The position numbers were made by a program, and so were the translations under genes. The notes below the pieces were generated by a model. That model did no database searches and was not told the DNA's origin. It was given only the letters and a program-made list of their open reading frames with translations. From Alphaproteobacteria bacterium (GTDB lineage: Bacteria > Pseudomonadota > Alphaproteobacteria > Rhodobacterales > Rhodobacteraceae), in assembly GCA_029289325.1 (NCBI GenBank), contig JARFTV010000014.1, positions 1 through 64,000 on the forward strand: a DNA stretch of 64,000 bases, read 5' to 3'. This document shows positions 37,332-50,098 of the stretch, in pieces (position 1 is the first letter of the stretch; every line of letters begins with the position of its first letter).

Positions 37332-38243
37332 CTAGCCGGGCACCCGGATGCGTCCTTCACCGACCGGCACCGCGCTGCCAGCGATCCGCACCTCGACCAG
37401 CTTGCCCGCTGCGACGACGGCCGTCAGCCCGATCTCGCTCGGCCGCCCCATTTCCACCCCCTGGCGCAGGGTGAACCGCGTCTCGCCCTCGCCCAGCGCG
37501 CCTGCAGCCAGAAGTTGCGCCGCGAGAATCGCACTCGCCGAGCCCGTCGCCGGATCCTCGGGGATACCCGCCGTGGGAGAGAACATCCGCGCGCGGAAGT
37601 CGCGGCCGTCACCGGGCGTGTAAAGATAGATGCTGTCCACCCCCGCCGCCTGCATCTGCGCCGACCAGTGCGGCTCGATCGGCCGGGCCCGGCCCAGCGC
37701 CTTCAGGCTGGCGACCGGCGCGTAGAGAAAGCGCGGCCCGCCCTGCCAAAGGCCGGGGCGATGCGCGCCGCTGCCGATCTCGTCGCCGTCAAGCCCCAGC
37801 GCCGCCGCCAGCCGCCCGGCATCCAGCGCCGCAGCGCGGTCGGGCGCATCGGCCACGCCATGGGGAATGACCGGCGCCACGAACTCCGCCCGGACCGCCC
37901 CGCCCCGTCGGCTGACCCGGACCGGAACCAGCCCGGCCTCTTCCTCCAGCACAAGCTCGCGGTCGAAATCGCCGGAGGCCCCGGCACAGGTCAGATGGAT
38001 CGCGCAACCGATGGTCGGGTGACCGGCAAAGGGGATCTCGGCCGTGGGAAAGAAGATGCGGACCCGTGCTGTATGGCCGGGGTCCCGGGGCGCCTGGACA
38101 AAGATCGTCTCGGACAGGTTGAACTCGCGCGCAAGGGTCTGCATCTGCGCGGTGGTCAGCCCGTCCGCGCCCAGGACGATGGCCAGGGGGTTTCCGGCAA
38201 AGGGCCGGTCGGTAAAGACATCGCAGGTGTGGAAGGTCAGCAT
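37332..38243 (-). CDS. PhzF family isomerase/phenazine biosynthesis-like protein
   Basis: FHTCDVFTDRPFAGNPLAIVLGADGLTTAQMQTLAREFNLSETIFV...EIPFAGHPTIG. Confidence 0.93.
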   Translation of the reverse strand: MLTFHTCDVFTDRPFAGNPLAIVLGADGLTTAQMQTLAREFNLSETIFVQAPRDPGHTARVRIFFPTAEIPFAGHPTIGCAIHLTCAGASGDFDRELVLEEEAGLVPVRVSRRGGAVRAEFVAPVIPHGVADAPDRAAALDAGRLAAALGLDGDEIGSGAHRPGLWQGGPRFLYAPVASLKALGRARPIEPHWSAQMQAAGVDSIYLYTPGDGRDFRARMFSPTAGIPEDPATGSASAILAAQLLAAGALGEGETRFTLRQGVEMGRPSEIGLTAVVAAGKLVEVRIAGSAVPVGEGRIRVPG

Positions 38244-38333
38244 GGGCTTGCGGAAATCCTTTCAAAAGTATGAACGGAAAAAGCCAAGCTGTTGATTAGA
38301 CGGGGATTCCGGTTCTTGTCCACCGTGGACAGA

Positions 38334-39071
38334 TCAGACCAGCATCCCGCCGTCGGTATCATCCCCCGCCTCTTCCAGCAGCCGGTCGAGGTCCGGGATG
38401 CTGACGTGCCGGTTCCCTTCAAGGGTGATGACCCCGTCCTTCTTCAGCGCGCTGATCTGGCGGCTGACCGTCTCGAGGGTGAGGCCGAGATAATCTGCCA
38501 TTTCCTCGCGGGTGAGGGGAAGGTCGACGGAAAGCTGCCCCGTGGCCTTCTTCTTGTTCAGCGCCGCCTCACGCCGGGCGATGATCGAGATCAGCGAGGC
38601 GATCTTCTCCCGCGCGGTCTTGCGGCCAAGAAGCAGCATCCACTCCCGCGCGGCATCCAGTTCGTCCAGCGTCATCTCAAGCAGCCGCTGGGCGATGTGC
38701 GGCGTTTCGGCGATCAGCGTCTCGAACGGTTTCTTGCGGAAGCAGCACATCACCACGTCGGTGGTGGCGGTCACGTCGAAGGCCGCGGTGGAGCGACCGG
38801 GCCGGCCGACGAAGTCCGAGGGCAGCAGAAGGCCCACCATCTGACGCCGCCCATCCTCCATCGTCTGGGTCAGGCTGGCGATGCCCGAGACGACCGAGCC
38901 CACGAACTCCATCCGGTCGCCGGACCAGATGATGGTCTGGCCGGCCTGGAAGCTGCGGTAGTATTTGATCTGTTCCAGCTGGGCGAGTTCGTCCGTCTCG
39001 CACCGGGCGCAGACCGCTCGGTGTCGTATGGGGCAATCGCCGCACTGGACATGCACGAAGTGGTCCTGCAT
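38334..39071 (-). CDS. fnrL: Crp/Fnr family anaerobic regulator FnrL
   Basis: CGDCPIRHRAVCARC Fe-S cysteines; LPLTREEMADYLGLTLETVSRQISALKKDGVI HTH. TTG start at 39083 also possible. Confidence 0.92.
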   Translation of the reverse strand: MQDHFVHVQCGDCPIRHRAVCARCETDELAQLEQIKYYRSFQAGQTIIWSGDRMEFVGSVVSGIASLTQTMEDGRRQMVGLLLPSDFVGRPGRSTAAFDVTATTDVVMCCFRKKPFETLIAETPHIAQRLLEMTLDELDAAREWMLLLGRKTAREKIASLISIIARREAALNKKKATGQLSVDLPLTREEMADYLGLTLETVSRQISALKKDGVITLEGNRHVSIPDLDRLLEEAGDDTDGGMLV

Positions 39072-39086
39072 CCGGTGTTCCAAAGG

Positions 39087-39100
39087 TTGATCTGCGTCAA
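39087..39100. promoter_or_regulatory. FNR-like box between fnrL and hemN
   Basis: TTGAT-CTGC-GTCAA. Confidence 0.7.
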
Positions 39101-39133
39101 GGTGACATTAGGCACGGTTGATAGTGTACCCGC

Positions 39134-40489
39134 ATGACCCACGATCCGCAACTCGCCCGCCTGGGGCTATTCGACGCGCGTGTGCCCCGGTACACTTCAT
39201 ACCCTACCGCGCCGCATTTCGGCCCCTCGGTCGGGGCAGCTGATTTCACCAGCTGGATCGAGGCCATCCCGGAACGCAGCGAGATCTCGCTTTACGTCCA
39301 CGTCCCCTTCTGTCGCCGCTTGTGCTGGTTCTGCGCCTGCCGGACGCAGGGCGTTGCGAACAATGATCCGGTGAATTCCTATGTCGAGACGCTGCGGGAA
39401 GAGCTGGCGCTTCTGGCCCGCCACCTGCCGCGCGGGGTCAGCCTGTCGCGACTGCATTGGGGCGGGGGAACGCCGACGCTGCTGGATGCGGACCGGATCA
39501 ATCGCCTGGCCGAGGCGATCTTCAAGGTCGCACCGATGGCCGAGGGCGGCGAATTCTCGGTCGAGATCGACCCCAACGAGATCGACGACCCAAGGCTGGA
39601 CGCGCTGGCCGCGGCGGGGATGAACCGGGCCTCGATCGGGGTGCAGGATTTCGACCCGATGATCCAGGCCGCGATCGGGCGCGAGCAGAGCTATGCCCTG
39701 ACCCGCGACGTGGTGGAGCGGATCCGCGATCGCGGCGTGGCCAGCCTGAACGCCGACATCCTGTATGGCCTGCCGCACCAGACCGGGCCACGGATCGCGG
39801 ATTCGGTGCAGAAGCTCCTCACCCTCTCGCCGGACCGGGTCGCGCTTTATGGCTATGCCCATGTCCCGTGGATGAGCCGTCGGCAGCAGATGATCCCCTC
39901 GGATTCGATGCCGACCCCGCAAGAGCGGCTGGACCTGTTCGAGACCGCCCGGCAGCTGTTCGTCTGGGACGGTTACCGCGAGATCGGGATCGACCACTTC
40001 GCCAAGCCCGAGGACGGGATGGCGCGGGCCCATGCGGCCGGTCGTCTGCGGCGGAATTTCCAGGGCTATACCGATGACACGGCCTCGGCGCTGATCGGGA
40101 TCGGGGCCTCGTCGATCAGCCGGTTCCCGCAGGGCTTTGCCCAGAACGCCTCGGCCACCGCGGCGCATGTCAAGGCAATCCGCGAAGCGCGCTTCTCGGC
40201 GCACAAGGGCCACCGTTTCAGCGGCGAGGACACGTTGCGCGCCCGTATCATCGAGGCGCTGATGTGCGACTTTGCCGTCCGGCGCGAGGAGTTGCTGGCG
40301 AATTTCGCCACCACCGACGCGCGGCTGGACGAATTGTTCGGGGCCGCGAAGGCGGTGTTCGGCGACATGGTGCGGGTCACGGATGAGGGCTTCTTCATCC
40401 CCGAGCGTGCCCGGCCGCTGACCCGGATGATCGCACGGGCCTTCGATGCCTATGACAGCGCCCAGGCGCGGCATTCGTCGGCGGTCTGA
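39134..40489 (+). CDS. hemN: oxygen-independent coproporphyrinogen III dehydrogenase
   Basis: YVHVPFCRRLCWFCACRTQ radical-SAM motif; SASIGVQDFDP-like and DILYGLPHQT. Confidence 0.95.
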   Translation: MTHDPQLARLGLFDARVPRYTSYPTAPHFGPSVGAADFTSWIEAIPERSEISLYVHVPFCRRLCWFCACRTQGVANNDPVNSYVETLREELALLARHLPRGVSLSRLHWGGGTPTLLDADRINRLAEAIFKVAPMAEGGEFSVEIDPNEIDDPRLDALAAAGMNRASIGVQDFDPMIQAAIGREQSYALTRDVVERIRDRGVASLNADILYGLPHQTGPRIADSVQKLLTLSPDRVALYGYAHVPWMSRRQQMIPSDSMPTPQERLDLFETARQLFVWDGYREIGIDHFAKPEDGMARAHAAGRLRRNFQGYTDDTASALIGIGASSISRFPQGFAQNASATAAHVKAIREARFSAHKGHRFSGEDTLRARIIEALMCDFAVRREELLANFATTDARLDELFGAAKAVFGDMVRVTDEGFFIPERARPLTRMIARAFDAYDSAQARHSSAV

Positions 40490-40505
40490 CGCCCGGCTAA
40501 CCCGT

Positions 40506-41725
40506 TCAACCCCGCTCCAGCCGGGTCAGGAGGTCGATCTGTCTTGGCAGGCAGACCGAGCGCAGATCATATCGCTCTCGCGCCATGGTCCGGGCGGCTT
40601 CGCGCATTAGGAGATAAGCCTCGGGCCGGGCCAGCGCGTCGGTCAGGGCCGCCGACCAGCCCTTGATATCGAAGAAATCGACCAGCCGGCCCGTGACGCC
40701 ATCCTGAATCACTTCGGCCACCGGGGCGGTATTCGAGCCGACGACCAGTGTCCCGGCGGCCAGCGTCTCGACCATCGACCAGGACAGGACGAAGGGATAG
40801 GTCAGATAGGCATGGACCCGGCTGACATGCAGGAGGTCGACCAGCCGGGCATAGGGCACCCGGCCCACGAAATGCACCCGCGAGAGGTCGAGGCGATCGC
40901 GGACCTCGTTCAGGAAGATTTCTTTCCAGCTGCCGCCATCCTTGGGCGGCTGGCCGTAGCTGACCTCATTCCCGCCGACGATCACCACCTGAGCCTGCGG
41001 CCGGGCGGCAAGAACCTCGGGCAGGGCGCGGAGGAAGGTGTGGTAGCCGCGATAGGGTTCGAGGTTGCGGTTGACGAAGGTCAGGACCTCGTCCCCGCGG
41101 TGCAGGACGCGACCGTCCGGGAGCGTGAAGCGGGCCTGCGGATTCGGCGTGAGGCGGTCGCAATCCACCCCGTCGAAGATCACCTCGATGTTCCGGCGCA
41201 GGAGCGGCGGGTGGCTGTCAGCCTGCCAGTGCGTCGGCGAAAGTCCCCGGTCGGCATGGACCAGCGCCTGGCCAAGATGGGTGGCGCGGCCTTGGGCGAT
41301 CATCACCTGGTCGAAGGTGCAGCCCTGGAATTCGGGGTCGAAGCCGGTGTCTGCGCCTGTGCCCCGGTAGTAGAATTCGGCGAAGACCAGAAGGCGCGCC
41401 TCTGGCCAGACCTCCTTGAGAAACAGCGTCTCGCCCCAGCCGGAATGGCCGTAGATCACGTCCGGCACATAGCCCTGGGCGCGAAGCTGGCGGGCGAAGC
41501 GGGCGACGACGACGCCCCGGTCGCTCATCGTCGTGTATGTGCGGCCAAGGCGGGTCTGGGCGGGATCGACCTCGGGCGGCTTGTAGCCATAGCGCAAGAG
41601 CGGGATGGGCGAGGGGTTGGTGTTCGCCGCATCGGTGATCGCCCGGACGTCATGGCCACGGCGCTGCATCTCGGGCGCGAGATGCAGGAACTGACCGGGG
41701 AAGTTCTGGTGGACGAAGAGGAGCT

Positions 41726-41729
<4 letters not shown>
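40506..41729 (-). CDS. glycosyltransferase family 1/4 protein
   Basis: MKLLFVHQNFPGQFLHLAPEMQRRGHDV...FVLSWSMVETLAAGTLVVGSNTAPVAEVIQDGVTGRLVDFFD. Confidence 0.9.
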
Positions 41730-43311
<1,582 letters not shown>

Positions 43312-43315
<4 letters not shown>

Positions 43316-44433
43316 CGGAACGTCTTTCGCGGGTCGAAGGCATCGCGGACGCCCTCGAAGATGAAGACCAGAAGCGACAGCATGATGGCGAAGGTGAAGA
43401 AGGACACGAAGGCCAGATGCGGCGACTGCAGGTTCTGCTGCGCCTGACGCGACAACTGCCCCAGCGAGGGCGAGCTGGAGGGCAGGCCGAAGCCCAGGTA
43501 GTCCAGCATGGCAAGTGAACCGATGGTCCCGGTGATGATGAAGGGCAGCATGGTCAGCGTGGCGACCATGGCATTCGGCAGAAGGTGGCGGAACATGATC
43601 TGTATGTCCGGCACGCCCAACGCGCGGGCGGCGCGGACATATTCGAAGTTGCGGGCACGCAGGAACTCGGCCCGCACCACACCGACAAGGGCGGTCCAGC
43701 CGAAAACTACCATCAGAAGGACCATGAGCCAGAAGCTCTTGGACCAGACGGCTGTGACGATGATGATGACGTAGAGGGTGGGGACCGAGGTCCAGAGCTC
43801 GATCACCCGTTGGAAGATCAGATCGGTCCGGCCGCCGAAATAGCCCTGCACCGCCCCGGCCGCGATGCCGATGATCGAGGTGAGGAAGGTCACGATCAAG
43901 GCGAAGGTGACCGAGAGGCGGAAGCCGTAGATCACCCGCGCGGCGACGTCGCGGCTGGTGTCGTCCGTGCCAAGCCAGTTCTGCGCAGTGGGCTTGCCGG
44001 GGGCAACGCCGCCGGTGTCGACGATGGTGTTGTAGCTGTAGGGAATCGGCGGCCAGAGGATCCAGCCCTTGGTCACAGGCTCACCCGCTGCGGTCCCGCT
44101 CGCCTGCACCTCGGCGATGATGCCCTCGGGGTCATCCCAGCAGTCCAGCGAACCGGCGGCGACGATCAGGCATTGCACCTCGACGGTGGAATACTTGGCC
44201 TCGGTCCTGAGGTCGCCGCCGAAGGCCGTTTCGGGGTAGAAGTTGAGGACCGGCGTGTAGAATTCGCCATTGTGGCTGACAAGGATCGGGCGGTCGTTGG
44301 CAATCAGCTCGGCGCAGAGCGACAGGCCGTAGAGGATGAGGAAGAGCCAGAGCGACCAATAGGCGCGCCGGTTCGCCTTGAAATTCCGCCAGCGGCGCTG
44401 GTTCAGGGGGGACAGGGCAAAGGGCCGGGCCAT
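43312..44433 (-). CDS. yejE: ABC transporter permease (YejE-type)
   Basis: GTDDTSRDVAARVIYGFRLSVTFALI...EFLRARNFEYVRAARALGVPDIQIMFRHLLPNAM. Confidence 0.93.
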
Positions 44434-45575
44434 CAGCCGCGCCTTTCAAAGTCGATGCGCGGATCGACCAGCACATACATCAGGTCGGACAGGATGCCGA
44501 CCACCAGCCCGATCAGCCCGAAGGCGAAGAGCGTGCCGAAGATCACCGGATAGTCACGCTCGACCGCAGAACGGTAGCCAAGCTGGCCAAGGCCATCGAG
44601 CGAGAAGATGAATTCGATGATCAGGCTGGACCCGAAGAACACGCCAAGGAACAGGCTGGGGAAGCCCGCGATCACGATCAGCATCGCGTTGCGGAAGACA
44701 TGGCCGTAAAGGACCTTCGATTCCGACAGACCCTTGGCGCGGGCGGTCATCACGTAATGCTTTTTGATCTCGTCCAGGAAGCTGTTCTTGGTCAGCAGCG
44801 TCAAGGTGGCAAAGGCCGAGATGAGCTGCGCTGTCACCGGCAGGATGATGTGCCAGAGATAATCGGTGATCTTCTGGTACCAGGGGAAGTTCTCCCACCC
44901 GTCCGAGGTCAGGCCGCGGAGGGGGAACCACTGGAAATAGGACCCGCCGGCGAAGACCACCATCAGCATGATCGCGAACAGGAAACCGGGGATCGCATAG
45001 GCCGCGATGATGATTCCGCTGGTCCAGGTGTCGAAGCTGGACCCGTCGCGCACCGCCTTGCGGATGCCAAGCGGGATCGAGACGAGGTAGGCGATCAAGG
45101 TCGACCACAGGCCGAGGGTGATCGAGACGGGCATCTTCTCCAGCACCAGATCGACGACCGAAATCGACCGGAAATAGCTCTCGCCGAAATCGAAGGTCAG
45201 GTAATTGCCCATCATGATGAAAAAGCGTTCAAAGGCCGGGATCGGCTCTTTGTCGCATTCCGGCGCGCGCAGGTTGGGGGTGCCGGTGAAGCCGTCCTCG
45301 CAGACGATGCGGGCGAAACCGAACTGGACCTCCAGCTTCGCAAGGAATTCCGGCGGCAGGCCCCGCGCGCCGACATAACCGCTGTCCTGGTTCTGCGTCC
45401 CCGCGTCCGAAGTCCCGCTGAGCGCGGCGATGGCATCGCCCTCGCCCTCGATCCGGGCCTGGATCTGGTCGATCGGCCCACCGGGGACGAACTGGGTCAG
45501 GGCGAAGTTGATCAGCATGACCCCGAACAGCGTCGGGATCACCAGAAGCAACCGGCGGAGGATATAGGCGCCCAA
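44433..45575 (-). CDS. yejB: ABC transporter permease (YejB-type)
   Basis: [37 protein letters not shown]-like [26 protein letters not shown]. Confidence 0.93.
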   Translation of the reverse strand: MGAYILRRLLLVIPTLFGVMLINFALTQFVPGGPIDQIQARIEGEGDAIAALSGTSDAGTQNQDSGYVGARGLPPEFLAKLEVQFGFARIVCEDGFTGTPNLRAPECDKEPIPAFERFFIMMGNYLTFDFGESYFRSISVVDLVLEKMPVSITLGLWSTLIAYLVSIPLGIRKAVRDGSSFDTWTSGIIIAAYAIPGFLFAIMLMVVFAGGSYFQWFPLRGLTSDGWENFPWYQKITDYLWHIILPVTAQLISAFATLTLLTKNSFLDEIKKHYVMTARAKGLSESKVLYGHVFRNAMLIVIAGFPSLFLGVFFGSSLIIEFIFSLDGLGQLGYRSAVERDYPVIFGTLFAFGLIGLVVGILSDLMYVLVDPRIDFERRG

Positions 45576-45590
45576 GTGCTTGCCTGCCTG

Positions 45591-47504
45591 TTATTTCAGG
45601 ACGCCTGCTGCCTTCAGCGCCCCGGCTTTTTCGGCGTTGTACCACCAGAGCGATTCGACGCCAAGCGCATAGGGCGGGATCTCTTCGGGGTGGTCATACA
45701 TGTCGTAATAGGCCACCCAATGCTCTGCCTTGAACCATTGCGGGATCCAGTAGCCCTCGGCCCGCAGGACGCGGTCCAGCGCTTTTGTCGCGACGGTCAG
45801 GTCCTCGCGCGTGTCGGCGGCCATGACGACGTCGATCAGCCGGTCCACCGCCGGGCTTTTCAGGCCCGCAAGGTTGAAGACCGAAACGTCCGCCGTGGCC
45901 GAACCGTAATACTGCTTCAGCTCCGGCCCCGAGAAATAGGAGGAGCGCAGGTTGTCGGTCACGAGGTCGAAATCATACTGCGGATTGCGGGTCCGGGCCT
46001 CGTACTGGGCGGGGTCCACGTTTTCCAGCCGGGCGGCGATGCCAAGGGCGTTCAGGTTTTCGACGAATGGCGTGATGATCCGGTCGAACTGGGGGCTGGC
46101 GTTCAGGAACTCCAGCGTCAGGACCTGCCCTGCAGCGTTCCGGCGTCGGCCGTCGTCGCCGACGGTCCAGCCCGCCTCGTCCAGAAGGGCGCTGGCGGCG
46201 CGGAGGTTGCGGCGGTCAAGCTGCCGCTCACCGCTGGTGGGGGCCATCGCCGCCTCGTCCGTCAGGATGGCGGGGGGGAGCAGCCCCTCCTCCACCAGCG
46301 GCTGGAGGATCGCCACTTCCTCGGGCGAAGGGGTGCCGGTGGCTTCCATCTCGGTGTTTTCCCAGACCGAGTTGATGCGGCTGTACAGTCCGTAGAACAG
46401 CGTCTGGTTCGACCATTCGAAGTTGAACATCAGCGCGATGGCCTGACGCACCTTCGGGTCCTGCCAGTTGGCGCGGCGCAGGTTGAAGACGAAGCCCTGC
46501 CCATTGGCCTTGGCCCCGCTGGGCAGCGCATCCTTCTTCACATGGCCGGCGGTGACGGCGGGGAAGTTGTAGGATTCGGCCCAGGTCTTGGAGGAATTCT
46601 CGATCCGCAGATGGTAGATGCCGGCCTTGAACCCCTCGAAGGCGGCATTGCCGTCGGCGAAATATTCGTAGCGCAGGGTGTCAAAGTTGTTCTGCCCGAT
46701 GTTGATCGGCAGGTCCTTGCCCCAGTAATCCGGGTTGCGGCGGTAGGTGATGCTGCGGCCGATGTCCATCTTGTCGAACATGTAGGGCCCGGTTCCCAGA
46801 TGCGGGATGATCGAGCTTTCCTCGAGGTCGAGGTTGTGCTTCTCGAAATAGGCGCGGGAAAAGACCGGCAGGCCGCCGACGGATTCCGGCAGATCGCGCG
46901 TCGGGATGCCAGGGCGGAAGGTGAACTTGATCCGATGGGGGTCCAGCACTTCGACCGTTTCGACCTGTTCGTTCAGCACGGTACGGAAGTCGCTGAGGCC
47001 CTTGTCGCGGAAGGTCTCGAACGAGAACAGCACGTCATCGGCCGTCAGCGGCGTGCCGTCCGAGAAGCGGACCTCGGGACGCAGGTTGAAGATCACCCAG
47101 GACCGATCCTCGGGGTATTCCATCGTGGTGCACATCAGGCAGTAGCTGGCGCCGATCTCGTCCGCGGTGCCGGTCAGGATCGATTCCATCATGATGGTGG
47201 AGGCGATAGCCCCCACGCCCTTGACCGAAAACGGGTTGAGGCTGTCGAAGGTGCCCTGCATCCACTGCGAAAGCTCACCGCCCTTGGGGGCGTCGGGATT
47301 GACATAGGGCAGATGGGTGAAGTCCGCCGGGAGCTTCAGGTCGCCAAAGGTGGAAATCCCGTGCGACGTGATGACCGTTTCCGCCCGTGCCGACAGCGCC
47401 GTCGCAGCCAGCGCGAGGATCAGCGTCCCGGTCGCCGCCAGAGGCCCCCATCCCGTCCGCCGCACCGCACGCGCCTGTGCCACCGCCGGTCCTGCCTGTC
47501 GCAT
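45591..47504 (-). CDS. yejA: extracellular peptide-binding protein (YejA-type, SBP family 5)
   Basis: Signal peptide; HGISTFGDLKLPADFTHLPYVNPDAPKGGELSQWMQGTFDSLNPFSVKG; start chosen at ATG with GGGGGAG upstream. Confidence 0.93.
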   Translation of the reverse strand: MRQAGPAVAQARAVRRTGWGPLAATGTLILALAATALSARAETVITSHGISTFGDLKLPADFTHLPYVNPDAPKGGELSQWMQGTFDSLNPFSVKGVGAIASTIMMESILTGTADEIGASYCLMCTTMEYPEDRSWVIFNLRPEVRFSDGTPLTADDVLFSFETFRDKGLSDFRTVLNEQVETVEVLDPHRIKFTFRPGIPTRDLPESVGGLPVFSRAYFEKHNLDLEESSIIPHLGTGPYMFDKMDIGRSITYRRNPDYWGKDLPINIGQNNFDTLRYEYFADGNAAFEGFKAGIYHLRIENSSKTWAESYNFPAVTAGHVKKDALPSGAKANGQGFVFNLRRANWQDPKVRQAIALMFNFEWSNQTLFYGLYSRINSVWENTEMEATGTPSPEEVAILQPLVEEGLLPPAILTDEAAMAPTSGERQLDRRNLRAASALLDEAGWTVGDDGRRRNAAGQVLTLEFLNASPQFDRIITPFVENLNALGIAARLENVDPAQYEARTRNPQYDFDLVTDNLRSSYFSGPELKQYYGSATADVSVFNLAGLKSPAVDRLIDVVMAADTREDLTVATKALDRVLRAEGYWIPQWFKAEHWVAYYDMYDHPEEIPPYALGVESLWWYNAEKAGALKAAGVLK

Positions 47505-47633
47505 CGGCCACTCCCCCTTGGTCAACCTGCCTTATTCTTCGATCCTATTTCCCGCTTTGTCGAGCCAACAAGCCGCGACGTTCCCGCGCATTTGCGTGAT
47601 TGGCGCGGTCGTTGCGCATTCTGCAGGCGATGG

Positions 47634-47996
47634 CTAACGCAGCCGGAAGGTGGCCGAATTCCCGGCCCCGCGATCCACGGTAAAGCGCATCCGCTCAGCC
47701 CCCTGCGCCTCGACGAGCTGGCAGTTGTAGGCGATGGGCGTGCCGCTCCAGTCCATCTCGCGGCAGAAATAGCCGTCCTGCCAGGACCAGCTTCCGGTGA
47801 TCTGCCAACCCAGGGCCGATCCCTGGATGCTGCCATCTGGCAGGACATTGATCGAGAGATTGTAAAGCCCGATCCGCAGGACGCGATCCTTCACGAGGTC
47901 GAGGAAGCGGTCCTTTTCGCGAACCGGCTCAAAGCCGTTCGCGCTGGCAGTGGCGGGGGCGGCAAGCAGGGACAGGACAAGCAACAGGCGCAACAT
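47634..47996 (-). CDS. secreted hypothetical protein
   Basis: MLRLLLVLSLLAAPATASA signal peptide; two Cys (CREMDW, NCQLVE). Confidence 0.65.
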   Translation of the reverse strand: MLRLLLVLSLLAAPATASANGFEPVREKDRFLDLVKDRVLRIGLYNLSINVLPDGSIQGSALGWQITGSWSWQDGYFCREMDWSGTPIAYNCQLVEAQGAERMRFTVDRGAGNSATFRLR

Positions 47997-48057
47997 GGCA
48001 TCCTCCGGGCACCAGACAGGGCTTTTACGCCCCGCCGGCCCGGTCGGATTAGTCAGG

Positions 48058-48867
48058 TCAGATGCCCAGAACGTCCATCATGTCATACTGGCCAGGCTTC
48101 CGGCCCTGACCCCAGACGGCGGCCTTCAGCGCGCCACGGGCAAAGATCGCGCGATCGGTCGCCAGATGGCGCAGGACAATGCGCTCACCCTCGCCCGCGA
48201 AGATCACGTCATGCTCGCCCACGATGTCGCCGCCCCGGATCGCCGAAAAGCCGATGGTCCCGCGTTCCCGCGCGCCGGTGATGCCGTCGCGGCCCGAAAC
48301 CTTGGCCTCGTCCAGCGTGACACCGCGCCCGTCGGCGGCGGCCTGGCCCAGCATCAGCGCAGTCCCCGAGGGGGCGTCGACCTTCATCCGGTGATGCGCC
48401 TCGACGATTTCCACGTCCCAGTCGGCGTCCAGCGCCTGGGCGACCTTCTGGGTCAGCCGGACCAGCAGGTTCACCCCCAGCGACATGTTCCCCGCCCGCA
48501 CGATCACCGCATGACGGCTGGCGGCCTCGATCTTCGCCAGATGATCGGGCTCCAGCCCCGTTGTGCCGATCACATGCACCGCCCTGGCCTGCGCTGCCAG
48601 CGCGGCGAATTCCACCGTGGCGGCGGGAGAGGTGAAGTCGACCACCGCCTGCGCCTTGGCAAAGGCCTCCAGCGGGTCGTCCGTGACCTTGACCCCAAGG
48701 GCCGGGCCGCCCATGCATTCGCCCACGTCCCTGCCGATCCAGAGATGGCCCGCGCGTTCGACACAACCGACCAGCCGCAGCTTGTCGCTGGACCCAGCCA
48801 GCCGGATCAAGGTCTGCCCCATCCGGCCCGATGCGCCGGTCACCACAAGGCCGGGAAGATCGTCCAT
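48058..48867 (-). CDS. dapB: 4-hydroxy-tetrahydrodipicolinate reductase
   Basis: [17 protein letters not shown]...[23 protein letters not shown]. Confidence 0.95.
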   Translation of the reverse strand: MDDLPGLVVTGASGRMGQTLIRLAGSSDKLRLVGCVERAGHLWIGRDVGECMGGPALGVKVTDDPLEAFAKAQAVVDFTSPAATVEFAALAAQARAVHVIGTTGLEPDHLAKIEAASRHAVIVRAGNMSLGVNLLVRLTQKVAQALDADWDVEIVEAHHRMKVDAPSGTALMLGQAAADGRGVTLDEAKVSGRDGITGARERGTIGFSAIRGGDIVGEHDVIFAGEGERIVLRHLATDRAIFARGALKAAVWGQGRKPGQYDMMDVLGI

Positions 48868-48952
48868 TCTGTCCTCCTGCATTCGCCCCTCCCTAGCCGC
48901 TTCGTGCGGGCATGAGAAGCCCGGCGTTGCAGGGCGCAAGGAAAGGGCCTAA

Positions 48953-49372
48953 ATGGGCGCAATGTCCAAGCGCACTCCCTCCGGCACCGGCCCCTCGCAA
49001 CGCCAGCTCCGCGTCGGCGAACTGATCCGCCGCACGCTCTCTGACGTGCTGAACCGGGCCGAAATCCACGATCCCGAGCTGAACGCCATGTCGATCACGG
49101 TGGGCGAGGTTTCCTGCTCACCCGACCTCAAGGTCGCGACGGTCTATGTCATGCCGCTGATGGGCTCGGTCCCGGTGCAGGATGCCATCGCCGCGCTGGC
49201 CAGGAACAAGGCCGAGCTGCGGCATCGCGTCAGCCAGGAACTGACGCTGAAATACGCGCCCGACCTGCGTTTCCGCCCGGATGAGACCTTTGACCGGCTG
49301 GACGAAACCCGGCGGCTGTTTTCGGACCCCACCGTTCAGCGGGACCTCGAAAAGCCGGACGAGGACGCCTGA
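48953..49372 (+). CDS. rbfA: ribosome-binding factor A
   Basis: [28 protein letters not shown]...[23 protein letters not shown]. Confidence 0.94.
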   Translation: MGAMSKRTPSGTGPSQRQLRVGELIRRTLSDVLNRAEIHDPELNAMSITVGEVSCSPDLKVATVYVMPLMGSVPVQDAIAALARNKAELRHRVSQELTLKYAPDLRFRPDETFDRLDETRRLFSDPTVQRDLEKPDEDA

Positions 49373-50094
49373 TGCTGCGCCTTGCGCTTGCGCTGCTGCT
49401 CGCTCCGATCCCGGCGGGCGCGGCCACGTGCCGATACACCGATTTCGAGGGCGCGTCCTATACCGTTTGCGAAGTGACGCTGGCCGATGACCTGCGGCTC
49501 TTTCATTCCGGGCCCGGCGGGACCTATGGCAGCTTCCGCGCGGTGAACCAGGCGCTGGAGGCCGAGGGGGCGACCCTCGGCTTCGCGATGAATGCCGGGA
49601 TGTATCACCGCGATCTCGATCCCGTCGGGCTTTATGTCGAAGAGGGCGTGGAGAAGACGCGGCTCGTGACACGCGAAGGTCCGGGGAATTTCGGCCTTTT
49701 GCCGAACGGCGTCTTCTGCTGGGGCGAGCGCTTTCGCGTGATCGAAAGCCGCGCCTTCAAGGCCGAGGGCCCCGCCTGCCGTTTCGCCACCCAGTCCGGA
49801 CCCATGCTGGTGGTCGAGGGGGTGCTGCACCCCCGGTTCCTGCCGACCAGCGACAGCCGCTACATCCGCAATGGCGTCGGCGTCAGCGCAGATGGACAAA
49901 GGGCGGTCTTCGCGATCTCGGAGGATGCGGTGAACTTCCACAGCTTCGCGCGGCTCTTCCGGGACAAGCTGGAGCTGAGCGACGCGCTTTATTTCGACGG
50001 CAACATCTCGCGCCTCTATGCGCCCGAGCTGCGCCGACACGACGCGGGCTTCCCGATGGGGCCGATCGTCGGCACCGTGGTTCCGAAAGGCTGA
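49372..50094 (+). CDS. phosphodiester glycosidase family secreted protein
   Basis: Signal peptide; [22 protein letters not shown]...[35 protein letters not shown]...[12 protein letters not shown]. Confidence 0.87.
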   Translation: MLRLALALLLAPIPAGAATCRYTDFEGASYTVCEVTLADDLRLFHSGPGGTYGSFRAVNQALEAEGATLGFAMNAGMYHRDLDPVGLYVEEGVEKTRLVTREGPGNFGLLPNGVFCWGERFRVIESRAFKAEGPACRFATQSGPMLVVEGVLHPRFLPTSDSRYIRNGVGVSADGQRAVFAISEDAVNFHSFARLFRDKLELSDALYFDGNISRLYAPELRRHDAGFPMGPIVGTVVPKG

Positions 50095-50098
50095 GACA

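Noticed and set aside
44700-48281. 1193-aa plus-strand ORF antisense to the yej operon
   Set aside because: Composition (His/Arg/Asp/Gln-rich, no family motifs) and perfect overlap with four well-supported genes on the opposite strand mark it as a GC-rich shadow ORF.
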